46,429 nt of DNA, from positions 1-46,429 of the forward strand of contig JAFTPF010000045.1 of the NCBI GenBank assembly GCA_017463445.1, written 5' to 3'. Under the pieces are notes generated by a model. The model was not told the DNA's origin and ran no database searches. It saw only the letters and a program-made list of their open reading frames with translations. Made by a program: the position numbers and the translations under genes. The DNA comes from Clostridia bacterium (GTDB lineage Bacteria > Bacillota > Clostridia > Oscillospirales > CAG-272). This document shows positions 16,933-26,057 of the stretch, one piece after another; the first letter of the stretch is position 1, and every line of letters starts with the position of its first letter.

Positions 16933-17723
16933 ACTTTTCTTTCTCCGTTTTGTCTATTAAAAACTTTCAATAATTTATTTTTCTTTTGCTTTATTTCAAG
17001 CAGAATAACCGTTACATTGTCTTTGCCACCGTTTTCTAACGCTTTGTTTACTAAATCTGTGGCATTCTCTTCGACTTGCCGACTCGCAAGTAATTCTTTT
17101 ATTTCTTCAAGTGCCAGCATATCTGTCAGCCCATCAGAGCAGATAAGATATTTATCACCATTTTTATATCTGCCTTGTGATAAATACGGTTCAATCAATA
17201 ATTGATCGGGCGGAATCCCAAGGTTTTGTGACAATGGCGGTTTTGTTCCAAAAGCCGATATCACTATATGGTCTTTAGATATCTGCTCTAAAATTCCATC
17301 GTGAAAACGAAAAACCTTACTATCACCTATATTACAAAGTGTAATACCATCATTTGTAAAAACAAGCATTGCAGCAGTGGTTCCCATGGTTGATATACCG
17401 TTTTCATCCGCATAATTGCAAATATCGGTATTGGCTTTTTGACAGAACTGTGTAAGATCAAATACCTCGTCTTTTCCGATTTCTAAAACAGATGCATTTT
17501 TTGCGGCAATATAGGAAGCAACTTCGCCGCATTCTTCCCCACCCATACCGTCAAAAACGCCAAATATCGAGGCGTTCTTGGAATTTTTCGTGCCGCTTAA
17601 TGGAAATATTATGCTATCATCATTAACATTCATAAATCGTTTATCACAAATAAAATTGTCTTGATTCATGCTTCGAACCTTTCCTATATGGCTAACACAC
17701 GAATATATAATACTGTATTGCAT
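16929..17723 (-). CDS. PP2C-type Ser/Thr protein phosphatase
   Basis: A 264-aa PPM/PP2C phosphatase that would reverse phosphorylation by the kinase downstream. Metal-binding and catalytic motifs are present: VRSMNQDNF near the start, FGVFDGMGGEECGEVAS, the GTTAAMLV strand, YLICSDGLTDML, and GGKDNVTVIL near the end. A strong AAAGGAGG site precedes the ATG at 17723, and the last four bases overlap the kinase start. It is the first gene of the four-gene operon phosphatase, kinase, FHA-ABC, zinc-ribbon protein. I could not find a clean promoter in the AT-rich DNA upstream. Confidence 0.95.
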   Translation of the reverse strand: MQYSIIYSCVSHIGKVRSMNQDNFICDKRFMNVNDDSIIFPLSGTKNSKNASIFGVFDGMGGEECGEVASYIAAKNASVLEIGKDEVFDLTQFCQKANTDICNYADENGISTMGTTAAMLVFTNDGITLCNIGDSKVFRFHDGILEQISKDHIVISAFGTKPPLSQNLGIPPDQLLIEPYLSQGRYKNGDKYLICSDGLTDMLALEEIKELLASRQVEENATDLVNKALENGGKDNVTVILLEIKQKKNKLLKVFNRQNGERKV

Positions 17724-18045
17724 TACGTTCCTCCTTTTATGAAATGAAATCTCAAGTTAGACTACGACCTTCTTGTTTCCGATTTATATGACAGCCCAAT
17801 CGCTTTCTCTTTGCTGTAAGTCCCCATTCTACTTTCTAGCTTTTCTATTATGACAGATTGTTGTGGTTGTCGTTTCAACTTACAGAATATCATTTTCCAA
17901 ACAGCCCATCTGCGAACATTATTTTGAACACATTTCTTATAAAGTATAGGTCGTATTTTTTTATCAAACCTTGCACTCTTTGGCAATATTTTTACAAAAT
18001 ATTGTTTTTCGTTAACTCTTCGTATTTGAAAAGCGCTATGCAGCA
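17724..18045. other. AT-rich intergenic stretch without a supported gene
   Basis: Upstream of the PP2C gene. A 98-codon open frame on the minus strand (17762-18058) begins inside the terminator hairpin at 18046-18090, lacks a ribosome binding site and has no recognisable family, so I do not call it. The stretch probably holds the promoter of the phosphatase-kinase operon; weak -10-like sequences (CATAAT, TATAAA) are present but no convincing pair. Confidence 0.5.
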
Positions 18046-18090
18046 TAAAAAGTCCCAAACTGTTTTTTCAAACAGTTTGGGACTTTTTTA
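18046..18090. terminator. Bidirectional terminator after the LRR protein gene
   Basis: AAAAAGTCCCAAACTGTTT pairs with AAACAGTTTGGGACTTTTTT over a short T/C/A loop. It lies 8 bases past the stop of the minus-strand gene at 18098, with T-runs on both strands. Confidence 0.92.
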
Positions 18091-18097
18091 TACGAGC

Positions 18098-20857
18098 CTA
18101 CTCAACCGCTATCCGCGAGCCGTCCTTGAGGCAGGCGTAGAGGACGCCGTTTTCGTCGGTGTACCACTCTTGGAAGCCGAAATAGACGACCGTATCATCA
18201 TAATCTCTCCAATTGATGTTGAATCCCGCTGGAACTCGATCCGTCTTCAGGAAAATTTTCGTGGGATCATCGCTAAACCCGTCAAAAGCGTAAAAGTTGA
18301 TCTCTTGCAAGCTTTCGGGAAGGACGAAATACCGCAGCTGATAGCAGTTGGTAAACATCTCTTCTCCAATGTATTGCAGTCCCTCAGGGAACACGATGCC
18401 GGTTAGATCCCCGCAGCCGTTGAATGCACAGCCCTCGATGCGCGTCACCGTTGAGGGAATGTTCACCGTGGTCAAATGGTAGCAGCCAGCCAAAAATTGA
18501 TATGGAATGGTGGTAAGACCCTCCTGCAAAGTGACCCTTTTCAATGACCTGCAATTGAAAAAGGTGCTCATTCCCAACGTTTGGATGGTGGAAGGAATGA
18601 CGATCTCCTCCAATGCGTTATTGTATGCAAACGCAAACATACCTATAGAAGTTAAACCTTCGTTCAACACAACGTTTTTAAGCTTTTGGCAGCTCGCAAA
18701 TGCCCGTTCGCCCACCGACCGCACGGTAGATGGGAATACGATCTCCTTGATTCTGGTTGCCCGGAACGCATATGCACGAATTTCCACCACACCTTCGGGT
18801 AAAACGACCGTATCGGTGGAATTATCAAAGGACATAACGATCAATTCACCGTTTTTCAACACTGCATATTTCAAGCCTTGATCATCCTCATTATTATGGC
18901 TAAAGTTCCAGACAACATTCTCGTCAGCATACGTCCAGAACTCTTCCCATCCCGCAGGTTTTTCTGCGGCGGAACAATAGATCGGGACATTTCCATCCAT
19001 ATCGAATGCAATTGTGCTGATGGAGGTTACCGAAGCGGGAATATAAAGCGGATATTTCAGAGGAGATGATTCAAAAGCAAACAAATCGATCGTCTCAACG
19101 CCTTCTGCCAATATCACTTCTTCCAAATAGGGGCAGGATCTAAATGCCGCACCTCCGATATAGGTGGCATTACTGCCGAAAACGACCTTGGTAATGTTCT
19201 TTTGACTAAACGCACCCGGTTCCACCGGCATATTGATGTACAATACCCGATCCGTACAGGAGCCCATTCCGGTCACCATGCCATCGCTACGAATCGAAAG
19301 CCCTTCAGATTGTGTGACGATTTTACAATTCACATTCAATTTGCGAGGACCGTTTCCATCCTGCAGATCGTAGGAATAAACGGCACGTACCGTATAGGTA
19401 ATCGGGCAGTCCAGCCCCGTGAAGTTGCGGACGCTCGGCGGACCTGTCTGGATCACGTTCCGATCTTCATCCAGCAGCTCGATCCGAATCAACTCGCCCA
19501 CTTGGTCCAGATCCAAAACGGTAATGTCAAATTCCACCCGATCGGGATAATAGCCGAAGCAGTAGAAGGAAATCTTGGGCTTTTCATAAGCCTGCGTGGT
19601 AATATTCTGCTCCACCGTGACTTCCTGCCCTTCCTTCACGTACACCGCCACCAAACGGTAAGTGTGATTGGCCAGCAGACCCGTAATCTCGGTGTTCGAC
19701 TCATCCAGCTGCTGTACCACCTCGTCCCCATCGTACAAAGTCAGCGACAGGAGCTTCCGCTCGCCCTGATAGCTCTCATCCCACAGGGGAACAAAACGGA
19801 TGGAATGATGGTCGGTCTCAATGTCCGATAATGCGAATATATCGTTCGTAGTAAACTCCAGCTCCGCTAAAATATGGATCGCAATACCGTTCCCGTCCAA
19901 TGCATCGTACACGCCGATGATGGCACCTTGGTAGTCGGTATTGGAGGGCAATCCTCCCCATCGGATCGTAGTAGGCACGTCCACCGTAAGCTCCTGACGG
20001 CGGATGATCTCCTTGCCGTCATACAGCACTGCGTAAAACTTTCCATCGCTGATATTCATCAGCCCGTGGGTATCAAACGCAGTAACGGTGAAGACAACGG
20101 TATTGAAGGTCGCATATGCGTTTTGCGTCGATGCCGTAGGTTGCACGGCGGTATACACGCCAACCTTCACGGTACGATCGCCCTCCATGTGCACATCTTT
20201 GATGGATTCTCCGTCCACGTACTTGATCGCATCAATGCTGTATTCCAACAGTCCTTGAGCATCTCCGACGTTGCATTTGAGAACCAGATTTTCCATATCC
20301 GATCCATCCTCAAACATATAGGAGGAATACTTCACACCGTTCAGAGTAAAGGACAGGATCTCAAAGTTGTCGGGGTTGGACAGATGGACGGTAATGTAGA
20401 TATCCTGTTGCGGCTCCGCATAGTAAACGAACGGTTGCTCGGGGATGTTAAATAGGTCTTGTGCCTTGTACAGTTCCTCCAACAGATCGGAGGATTCGTT
20501 TTCGGATCGTCTTGCGGAAAGCAGCTCGATCTGCGAGCCGCCGTAGGCGTACTCCGTCCCTTCTGCGGAGGGGTGATCAGTGGAAACCGTCATTCCTTCG
20601 TAGATCGGCACCTGCTTGGTAACCGGTATTACGCCCTCGTTGTTTCCGAAGAACCAAAGCATTATGGTTCCGAAGGCTAGCAGAAGAAGAGCGGCTATTG
20701 CAGAGGTCAGCGCTTTGCGGGAAAAAAAGGGACGTTTGGACGATACAGGACGCAGTTTGTTGATCAATCTGCAACGATTGGCTGCACCCTTTTCGATCAA
20801 GTCTGAGGAGATTTCCGAGAGCAAGTCGCATCTGAACTGATGATCTTTTTTACTCAT
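18098..20857 (-). CDS. Membrane-anchored BspA-type leucine-rich-repeat protein, probable anti-sigma partner
   Basis: A 919-aa protein. Residues 1-48 are cytoplasmic and basic (RCDLLSEISSDLIEKGAANRC region), a membrane helix spans about 50-70, and the rest is outside: several beta-sandwich-like domains (about 90-520), then LRR_5/BspA repeats in two blocks (IGGAAFRSCPYLEEVILAEG, VGERAFASCQKLKNVVLNEG, IGMFAFAYNNALEEIVIPST). The gene overlaps the upstream ECF sigma gene by 8 bases, which suggests that the short cytoplasmic head restrains the sigma factor and the LRR part senses or adheres outside. That role is inferred from arrangement; a second pair of the same layout lies at 33524-35351. The start has GGGAGGGG upstream. 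Confidence 0.88.
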   Translation of the reverse strand: MSKKDHQFRCDLLSEISSDLIEKGAANRCRLINKLRPVSSKRPFFSRKALTSAIAALLLLAFGTIMLWFFGNNEGVIPVTKQVPIYEGMTVSTDHPSAEGTEYAYGGSQIELLSARRSENESSDLLEELYKAQDLFNIPEQPFVYYAEPQQDIYITVHLSNPDNFEILSFTLNGVKYSSYMFEDGSDMENLVLKCNVGDAQGLLEYSIDAIKYVDGESIKDVHMEGDRTVKVGVYTAVQPTASTQNAYATFNTVVFTVTAFDTHGLMNISDGKFYAVLYDGKEIIRRQELTVDVPTTIRWGGLPSNTDYQGAIIGVYDALDGNGIAIHILAELEFTTNDIFALSDIETDHHSIRFVPLWDESYQGERKLLSLTLYDGDEVVQQLDESNTEITGLLANHTYRLVAVYVKEGQEVTVEQNITTQAYEKPKISFYCFGYYPDRVEFDITVLDLDQVGELIRIELLDEDRNVIQTGPPSVRNFTGLDCPITYTVRAVYSYDLQDGNGPRKLNVNCKIVTQSEGLSIRSDGMVTGMGSCTDRVLYINMPVEPGAFSQKNITKVVFGSNATYIGGAAFRSCPYLEEVILAEGVETIDLFAFESSPLKYPLYIPASVTSISTIAFDMDGNVPIYCSAAEKPAGWEEFWTYADENVVWNFSHNNEDDQGLKYAVLKNGELIVMSFDNSTDTVVLPEGVVEIRAYAFRATRIKEIVFPSTVRSVGERAFASCQKLKNVVLNEGLTSIGMFAFAYNNALEEIVIPSTIQTLGMSTFFNCRSLKRVTLQEGLTTIPYQFLAGCYHLTTVNIPSTVTRIEGCAFNGCGDLTGIVFPEGLQYIGEEMFTNCYQLRYFVLPESLQEINFYAFDGFSDDPTKIFLKTDRVPAGFNINWRDYDDTVVYFGFQEWYTDENGVLYACLKDGSRIAVE

Positions 20858-21446
20858 TCCAATACCCCTCCCGGATCAAGCGTTCCTTGAGCCCTTCTCG
20901 AATCTTAGTGAGCGACCGAAACACGGTAGACTCGTTGACCTTTAGCATTGCTGCGATGTCAGAAATACTGTCCGCAAAATAATAGCGGCTGATAAAAATC
21001 GTCAGTGATCTGCGGGAGAGCGTTCTTAAATAACTGTTTAGCACGTTGCCGATCTCCCGCGCATGATACTGCTGCTCCAATGTTTCAACCGAAGGAATAC
21101 AATCGTCCAATTCGTTTAAGGATATGGTAAGCTCGGACGGGATCCGTTTTTCCGCCGTACTCATTCGGTATTTATCAATTGCAATATTCCGCGTAATTCT
21201 GGACAAAAACACTTGAAAAACGCTTGGGCGTTTGGGCGGAATCAGGTTCCATGTGCTGAGATAAGTATCATTCAGGCACTCTTCGCAATCCATTTTATCA
21301 TGTAATACATTATATGCAATAGCAAAAAGATACCGTCCGTATTTTTCATCAGTAGCCGAGATTGCAATTTCATCACGATTCCAATAAAGCTGGATAATTT
21401 CGTCGTCATGCAAGCCGGGATGACGTTCGGATTGAGATTGATTCAT
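20850..21446 (-). CDS. ECF-type RNA polymerase sigma factor
   Basis: A 198-aa sigma-70 family factor with region 2 (YGRYLFAIAYNVLHDKMDCEECLNDTYLSTWN and on to FLSRITRNIAIDKYR) and region 4 helix-turn-helix (FADSISDIAAMLKVNESTVF). The spacing is typical of ECF factors. AAGGAG precedes the start. It is co-transcribed with, and overlaps, the membrane LRR gene. Its targets are unknown; the operon's own promoter at 21666-21694 is sigma-A type, so autoregulation is not evident there. Confidence 0.93.
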   Translation of the reverse strand: MNQSQSERHPGLHDDEIIQLYWNRDEIAISATDEKYGRYLFAIAYNVLHDKMDCEECLNDTYLSTWNLIPPKRPSVFQVFLSRITRNIAIDKYRMSTAEKRIPSELTISLNELDDCIPSVETLEQQYHAREIGNVLNSYLRTLSRRSLTIFISRYYFADSISDIAAMLKVNESTVFRSLTKIREGLKERLIREGYWNE

Positions 21447-21621
21447 AGTTGACTCCTTGTATGTGAATTCCTATTAATATATAAGTCGTTTTTTTTAGTA
21501 AAAACTTGCATACTGTACGCATAAATTTTCGGTTAATATTCAAATTTATATATTCCAAAACAAGGATATATGCGATCTGACAAATGAAGAAAACCGTTTG
21601 CTGGTTACCATCCTTTTTCAT
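21406..21621 (-). CDS. Possible 71-aa leader protein ahead of the sigma gene
   Basis: The ATG at 21621 (MKKDGNQQTVFFICQIAYIL) has a strong AAGGAGG site and begins about 40 bases after the predicted transcript start. It overlaps the first 41 bases of the sigma gene in another frame. The product is hydrophobic at its start and otherwise unlike anything I know. It could be a short translated leader that couples ribosomes to the sigma gene, or a chance frame in AT-rich DNA. Confidence 0.35.
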   Translation of the reverse strand: MKKDGNQQTVFFICQIAYILVLEYINLNINRKFMRTVCKFLLKKTTYILIGIHIQGVNYESISIRTSSRLA

Positions 21622-21665
21622 GATTAAACCTCCTTCTTTCTGTAACACGGTGCCAAACCATATTC

Positions 21666-21694
21666 ATTATACGAGGAGGTTTAATTCTTTTCAA
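21666..21694 (-). promoter_or_regulatory. Sigma-A promoter of the ECF sigma / LRR operon
   Basis: TTGAAA (21694-21689), 17-base spacer, TATAAT (21671-21666) on the minus strand. Confidence 0.8.
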
Positions 21695-21797
21695 TATTTT
21701 TTCTTTTGAGCTTGCATAAAGCTCGCCCATTCTATTTTTACCAAAGCGGTTTATCGCTCCCCTGGTAGAACCGGAGGTTTATTTCGGGGCCCAATAT

Positions 21798-21831
21798 ATT
21801 CATCCCGGCGGATTCTTCCGCCGGGATGAAT
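21798..21831. other. Perfect hairpin downstream of the symporter gene
   Basis: ATTCATCCCGGCGGA pairs perfectly with TCCGCCGGGATGAAT over the loop TTCT. It lies about 40 bases past the stop of the minus-strand symporter gene. A run of Ts is missing, so it may end transcription only weakly or protect the 3' end. Confidence 0.7.
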
Positions 21832-21873
21832 ACTGTCAGTATATCACAAATCAGATTTGTCTTTTTTGTAAAA

Positions 21874-23250
21874 TTACAGTTTGATGATGCCGAACTGGTT
21901 GAGTACCGAGGAGACAAGGATAAGAACGATGAAGATGGGGGCGACGTATTTGATCATCACGGTGAAAAGTCCCTTGGAACGGAATCTTCCGGTGAGCTCG
22001 ATCTCCTCGATCAGCGCCTTGGGCTTCAGAATGTAGCCCACGAAGACACAGGTCAGCAAAGCGACGAGGGGCATCAGTACGCTGTTGCTGATGAAGTCGA
22101 AGAAGGTGAGGAAGTCCATGCCCAGCAGCTGGATGCTTGCCCACAGTCCGTTGCCCAGAGATGAAGGAACGCCCAAAAGGACGGAGATGACCAGCGTGAT
22201 GGCACAGCAGAGCTTGCGGCTGAGATGGAATTTGTCGTTAATGATGGATACCACCGTCTCAAACAGAGAGATGGAAGAGGTGAGCGCGGCGAAAATGACC
22301 AGCAGGAAGAAGAGCGCGCCGATGATCGCACCGCCAGGCATGCTGTCGAAAACGTGGGGGAGGGTCACGAACATCAGGCTGGGCCCCGAAACCAGCATAT
22401 CCTCCACGCTTCCGCCGCCGGTGGATGCCGCGGAGAAGACCGAGGGGATGACCATCAGACCGGCGACAAAAGCAATGCCGGTGTCGAAGATCTCGATGTT
22501 GCGCACCGAGCTTTCAAGGCTTACATCCTTCTTCATGTAGGAGCCGTAGGTGATCATAATACCCATGGCAAGAGACATGGAGTAGAAAAGCTGACCCATT
22601 GCCGCCAGCACCGTCTTGATGGAGAAGGCGGAGAAGTCGGGGAGCAGATAATATTTGATGCCGTCCAGCGCACCGGGCATAAAGCAACCGTAGACCGCGA
22701 TGACCACCGACAGGATCACCAGCACGGGCATCATGATCTTGCTAACCTTTTCAATTCCCTTCTGCACGCCGAAGAGAACTACCAGAGCGGTCAGCCCCAG
22801 GAAGATGGAAAACCATACCAAGGGTTCCACGGGCTTGGCAACGAAATTGCCAAAGAAATCGGAAGCGGCGGCTTCGTGGGCGGAGCCGGTAGCGAAAGCG
22901 GCGAAGTATTTGACGACCCAGCCGCCGATGACACAGTAGTAGGGGAGGATGATGACGGGGACGATAGCGGCAAGGTAGCCGACGAAGGAGAATTTTTTTG
23001 CCAGCTTACCGAAGGCGTCGATGGCGCTGAGTCCGGTCTTGCGTCCGATGGCGATCTCGGCGCACATCAGGGCAAAGCCGAAGGTGACAGCCAAGACCAG
23101 ATAGACCAGCAGGAAAATACCGCCGCCGTATTCAGCCGCAAGATAAGGGAATCTCCAGATGTTACCGAGACCGACGGCAGATCCTGCTGCCGCCAGAACA
23201 AATCCCAGCTTACCGGTCAAGTTACTTCTTTCTTTGGTGGGTGTGGACAT
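21874..23250 (-). CDS. Sodium-dependent neurotransmitter/amino-acid symporter (SNF/NSS family)
   Basis: An inner-membrane LeuT-fold symporter that takes up amino acids or related amines with sodium. The start at 23250 (MSTPTKERSNLTGKLGF) follows GGAGGAGCC; the longer frame upstream crosses the promoter. The 458-aa product has the bacterial 11-12 helix layout. The signature AAAGSAVGLGNIWRFPYLA lies near the N-terminus and forms the unwound helix 1 with sodium ligands; GGGIFLLVYL and the ALTSSISLFE segment of helix 8 are also present. It has its own promoter and lies inside the cotJC element, which is an unusual place for such a gene. Confidence 0.94.
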   Translation of the reverse strand: MSTPTKERSNLTGKLGFVLAAAGSAVGLGNIWRFPYLAAEYGGGIFLLVYLVLAVTFGFALMCAEIAIGRKTGLSAIDAFGKLAKKFSFVGYLAAIVPVIILPYYCVIGGWVVKYFAAFATGSAHEAAASDFFGNFVAKPVEPLVWFSIFLGLTALVVLFGVQKGIEKVSKIMMPVLVILSVVIAVYGCFMPGALDGIKYYLLPDFSAFSIKTVLAAMGQLFYSMSLAMGIMITYGSYMKKDVSLESSVRNIEIFDTGIAFVAGLMVIPSVFSAASTGGGSVEDMLVSGPSLMFVTLPHVFDSMPGGAIIGALFFLLVIFAALTSSISLFETVVSIINDKFHLSRKLCCAITLVISVLLGVPSSLGNGLWASIQLLGMDFLTFFDFISNSVLMPLVALLTCVFVGYILKPKALIEEIELTGRFRSKGLFTVMIKYVAPIFIVLILVSSVLNQFGIIKL

Positions 23251-23320
23251 GATGGCTCCTCCAATGCTATAGGGGATACAGAACCGACAGTTCGTCGACT
23301 CTGCTTGGATATATACTAAT

Positions 23321-23349
23321 ATTCTACTATATATCTTCGGTTTCGTCAA
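23321..23349 (-). promoter_or_regulatory. Sigma-A promoter of the symporter gene
   Basis: TTGACG (23349-23344), 17-base spacer, TAGAAT (23326-23321) on the minus strand. Confidence 0.75.
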
Positions 23350-23418
23350 GCCCTAAAACGAATTATTTCGGATAATCTAGATAAAATCGATTCTTTGCGT
23401 GAAAAGCAAGAAAAGATA

Positions 23419-23447
23419 TTGACAAATCGCGCTTTTTATGGTATGAT
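23419..23447 (+). promoter_or_regulatory. Sigma-A promoter of the amino-acid ABC transporter operon
   Basis: TTGACA (23419-23424), 17-base spacer, TATGAT (23442-23447), about 65 bases before the binding-protein gene and divergent from the symporter promoter. Confidence 0.9.
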
Positions 23448-23510
23448 AGATTCACAAACTTTAGCTTACTAAAGCAAAGTACTATTACCTATTCAAAGGA
23501 GACAACAAAC

Positions 23511-24311
23511 ATGAAGAAAATTCTGATTGCAGTCCTGGCACTTGTAACGATGCTGTCCTGCTTCACCTCTTGCGGCGACTCGTCCGACTGGGAGTATGTG
23601 GAGGGCAACGGCAAACTGACCATCGGCATCACCATCTACGATCCCATGAACTATTATGACGAGAACGAAGAGCTCATCGGCTTCGATACCGAATTCGCCA
23701 AAGCCGTATGCGAAAAGCTGGGTGTAAAGCCCGAATTCAAGGTCATCGACTGGAAGAACAAAGAGACCGAGCTGAAGGCAAAGAACATCGACGTGATCTG
23801 GAACGGTCTCACCGTTACCGAGGAGCGCCGTGAGAATATGGACTTCTCTACCAGCTATCTGATCAACAAGCAGTGCATCGTCATCAAAAAGGAAGATGCC
23901 GAAAAGTACACCTCCACCGAGAGCCTGAAGGATGCCCTTCTCGCCGCCGAGGCTGAATCCGCCGGTGAGACCGCCATCAAGGCAGACGCCAATCTGAAGA
24001 ACGCTACCTACAATCCCGCCGAGTCTCAGCAGAACGCATTCGTTGCTCTGCTTGCGGGCAACGTGGACGCCATTGTGGTAGACTACACCATGGCAAAAGC
24101 CACCTGCGGAAGCGGCGACTATAAGGACTTCGTGATGATCGAGGGCATCGAGCTTACTCAGGAAGAGTATGCTATCGGTTTCCGCGTAGGCTCCGATATG
24201 ACCGCTAAGGTCAACAAGATCATCGAAGAGCTGGTTGCTGACGGCACTCTGAAGAAGATCGCCGACAAGTACGAGATGACCGAGCTTTACGAGGAAGCGC
24301 TGGGCAAATAA
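23511..24311 (+). CDS. Amino-acid ABC transporter substrate-binding lipoprotein
   Basis: A 266-aa type II binding protein of the polar amino-acid family (SBP_bac_3). It begins with a lipoprotein signal peptide ending at a lipobox near residue 21 (CFTSCGDSS), then the domain GKLTIGITIYDPMNYY, GFDTEFAKAVCEKLG, DVIWNGLTVTEERRENMDFS, and the hinge QQNAFVALLAGNVDAIVVD. It would deliver substrate to the permease and ATPase encoded next; the stop overlaps the permease start. The exact amino acid cannot be told from sequence. A GGAG site precedes the ATG. Confidence 0.94.
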   Translation: MKKILIAVLALVTMLSCFTSCGDSSDWEYVEGNGKLTIGITIYDPMNYYDENEELIGFDTEFAKAVCEKLGVKPEFKVIDWKNKETELKAKNIDVIWNGLTVTEERRENMDFSTSYLINKQCIVIKKEDAEKYTSTESLKDALLAAEAESAGETAIKADANLKNATYNPAESQQNAFVALLAGNVDAIVVDYTMAKATCGSGDYKDFVMIEGIELTQEEYAIGFRVGSDMTAKVNKIIEELVADGTLKKIADKYEMTELYEEALGK

Positions 24312-24991
24312 TGGATTTCTTAGATGTAACACTAAAACTATTATCGGGCTTTCAACTGACGATCCTGCTGTTCATCTTCACCCTCCTGCTGGCAATGCCC
24401 CTGGGTTTGGTATTTACATTCGGAACCATGAGCAAATGGAAGCCCCTCAGTTTATTAACGAGGGGCTTCGTTTACATCATCAGAGGCACTCCTCTGATGT
24501 TGCATCTTATGGTGGTAGTGTACATCCCGGGCATCGTGTTCAACAGTCCGCTGGTGAGATGGCCCATCTTCGGCGGCAATACCAATGCGGCTTACTTCGT
24601 GGGTGCGCTGTTCGCCTTCGTCATCAACTACGCCTGCTATTTCAGCGAGATCTATCGCGGCGGCATCGAGAGTATCTCTCACGGGCAGTACGAGGCGGGT
24701 CAGGTGCTGGGAATGACCAAATCCCAGATCTTTTTCCGTGTCGTGCTCCTGCAGGTGGTCAAGCGGATCATGGCACCCGTTGCCAACGAGACCATCACCC
24801 TGGTGAAGGATACCGCCCTTGCCGCTACGGTCAACGTCTACGAGATCTATTTTATGTCTAAAGAGATCCTCAACAGCGAGTTCATCATCTGGCCGCTCTT
24901 CTATTCGGGCGTGTTCTATCTGGTGTTCAACGCGGGACTGACCTGGCTGTTCAGACACATTGAGAAAAAACTAAGCTATTTCAGGAGCTGA
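24311..24991 (+). CDS. Amino-acid ABC transporter permease
   Basis: A 226-aa inner-membrane permease of the His/Glu/Gln/Arg family, with about five helices. The N-terminal GFQLTILLFIFTLLLAMPLG and RGFVYIIRGTPLMLHLMVV segments are characteristic, and the EAA coupling loop reads QYEAGQVLGMTKSQIFFRVV. It starts on the base that ends the binding-protein gene. Confidence 0.95.
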   Translation: MDFLDVTLKLLSGFQLTILLFIFTLLLAMPLGLVFTFGTMSKWKPLSLLTRGFVYIIRGTPLMLHLMVVVYIPGIVFNSPLVRWPIFGGNTNAAYFVGALFAFVINYACYFSEIYRGGIESISHGQYEAGQVLGMTKSQIFFRVVLLQVVKRIMAPVANETITLVKDTALAATVNVYEIYFMSKEILNSEFIIWPLFYSGVFYLVFNAGLTWLFRHIEKKLSYFRS

Positions 24992-24997
24992 TGGATC

Positions 24998-25795
24998 ATG
25001 GCTGTATTTGAAGCAAAGAATATTTATAAAAAATTCGGAGACAACGAGGTCCTGAAGGGCATCGACTTTTCTATGGAAAAGGGAGAGGTGCTCTGCATCA
25101 TCGGCTCCAGCGGCAGCGGTAAGACAACCCTGCTCAGATGCATCAACTTTTTGGAGACTCCCGATCAGGGAGAGTTCTATCTGAACGGAGATCTCCTGTT
25201 CGACGCATCTGACAAGAAATCCAAGTCCGACGAAGAGATCCGCCAAAAGCGGCTCCACTTCGGGCTGGTCTTCCAGTCCTTCAACCTCTTCCCACAGTAC
25301 ACGGCGCTGGAAAATGTTTGTCTGGCTCCCCTGTTGCTGGCAAAGGAATCCCCCGATTACAAGAAAAATAAGAAGAAGATCCGCGAGGAGATCCGGGAAA
25401 ACGCCATCAGCCTGCTGAAAAAGGTAGGGCTGGAGGATAAGCTGGACAGCTACCCCTGCCAGATCTCGGGCGGTCAGCAGCAAAGAGTTGCCATTGCCCG
25501 TGCGTTGGCACTGAAGCCCGATATCCTCTGTTTTGACGAGCCTACCTCGGCGCTGGACCCCGAGATCACGGTGGAAGTGCTGGCAGTTATGAAAAATCTC
25601 GCCAAAGAGGACACCACAATGTTGGTAGTTACCCACGAAATGGGCTTTGCCCGCGAGGTATCGGACAAGGTGATCTTCATGGACGGCGGCGTGATCGCCG
25701 AAATGGGCGATGCCGAGGAGGTGTTCACCAACCCCAAGAGCCCTCGCCTGCAGGAATTCCTGAGCGTAATGAAAGGATCGGCAGGAGAGCAATAG
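24998..25795 (+). CDS. Amino-acid ABC transporter ATP-binding protein (GlnQ-like)
   Basis: A 265-aa ATPase. Walker A is GSSGSGKTT, the Q-loop is [10 protein letters not shown], the signature [16 protein letters not shown], Walker [16 protein letters not shown] and the H-loop VVTHEMGFA. An insertion around residues 60-85 ([16 protein letters not shown]) and a Lys-rich one near 130 are somewhat longer than in GlnQ. An AGGAG site lies at the end of the permease gene. It closes the three-gene operon. Confidence 0.95.
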   Translation: MAVFEAKNIYKKFGDNEVLKGIDFSMEKGEVLCIIGSSGSGKTTLLRCINFLETPDQGEFYLNGDLLFDASDKKSKSDEEIRQKRLHFGLVFQSFNLFPQYTALENVCLAPLLLAKESPDYKKNKKKIREEIRENAISLLKKVGLEDKLDSYPCQISGGQQQRVAIARALALKPDILCFDEPTSALDPEITVEVLAVMKNLAKEDTTMLVVTHEMGFAREVSDKVIFMDGGVIAEMGDAEEVFTNPKSPRLQEFLSVMKGSAGEQ

Positions 25796-25874
25796 TTGCG
25801 CATAGCGCAACTATTGCTCTCCCCGAAAAGCCACTCGCACCTTCGCGTTCGCTTCGGTGCAAGTGGCTTTTTTG
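25783..25874 (+). terminator. Tandem hairpins ending the ABC transporter operon
   Basis: The first hairpin (25783-25821) pairs GGAGAGCAATAGTTGCGC with its complement and overlaps the last codons of the ATPase gene. The second (25826-25872) pairs AAAAGCCACT-C-GCACC with GGTGC-A-AGTGGCTTTTT and ends in a T-run, a standard intrinsic terminator. Confidence 0.9.
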
Positions 25875-25949
25875 TGCTTCCTGTATGGGTTGATTTTATA
25901 GGACATCAAGTGTGCCATAAATCATTAGCACTACCCTTGGCACGGCTGT

Positions 25950-26053
25950 CAAATGATCAGTGGCGTGATGATGCCTGGGAGATCATGCACAGCCGTCCTG
26001 ATGTGAAATTCTTTCTGCTCACCAAACGCCCCGATCGAGTGGAAATTAACTGA
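25950..26053 (+). pseudogene. Fragment of a DUF5131 (phage Gp37/Gp68-like) protein
   Basis: The reading frame holds SNDQWRDDAWEIMHSRPDV, followed by FFLLTKRPDRVE, and ends at a stop at 26053. This matches the conserved LLTKRPxR core of DUF5131 proteins. No start and no remainder of the family are present, so it is a relic. Confidence 0.6.
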
Positions 26054-26057
26054 CACG

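Noticed and set aside
17762..18058. 98-codon open frame upstream of the PP2C gene, with a C-terminal part faintly like Spo0E phosphatases
   Set aside because: Its start lies in the terminator hairpin, there is no ribosome binding site, and the Spo0E SQELD motif is missing.
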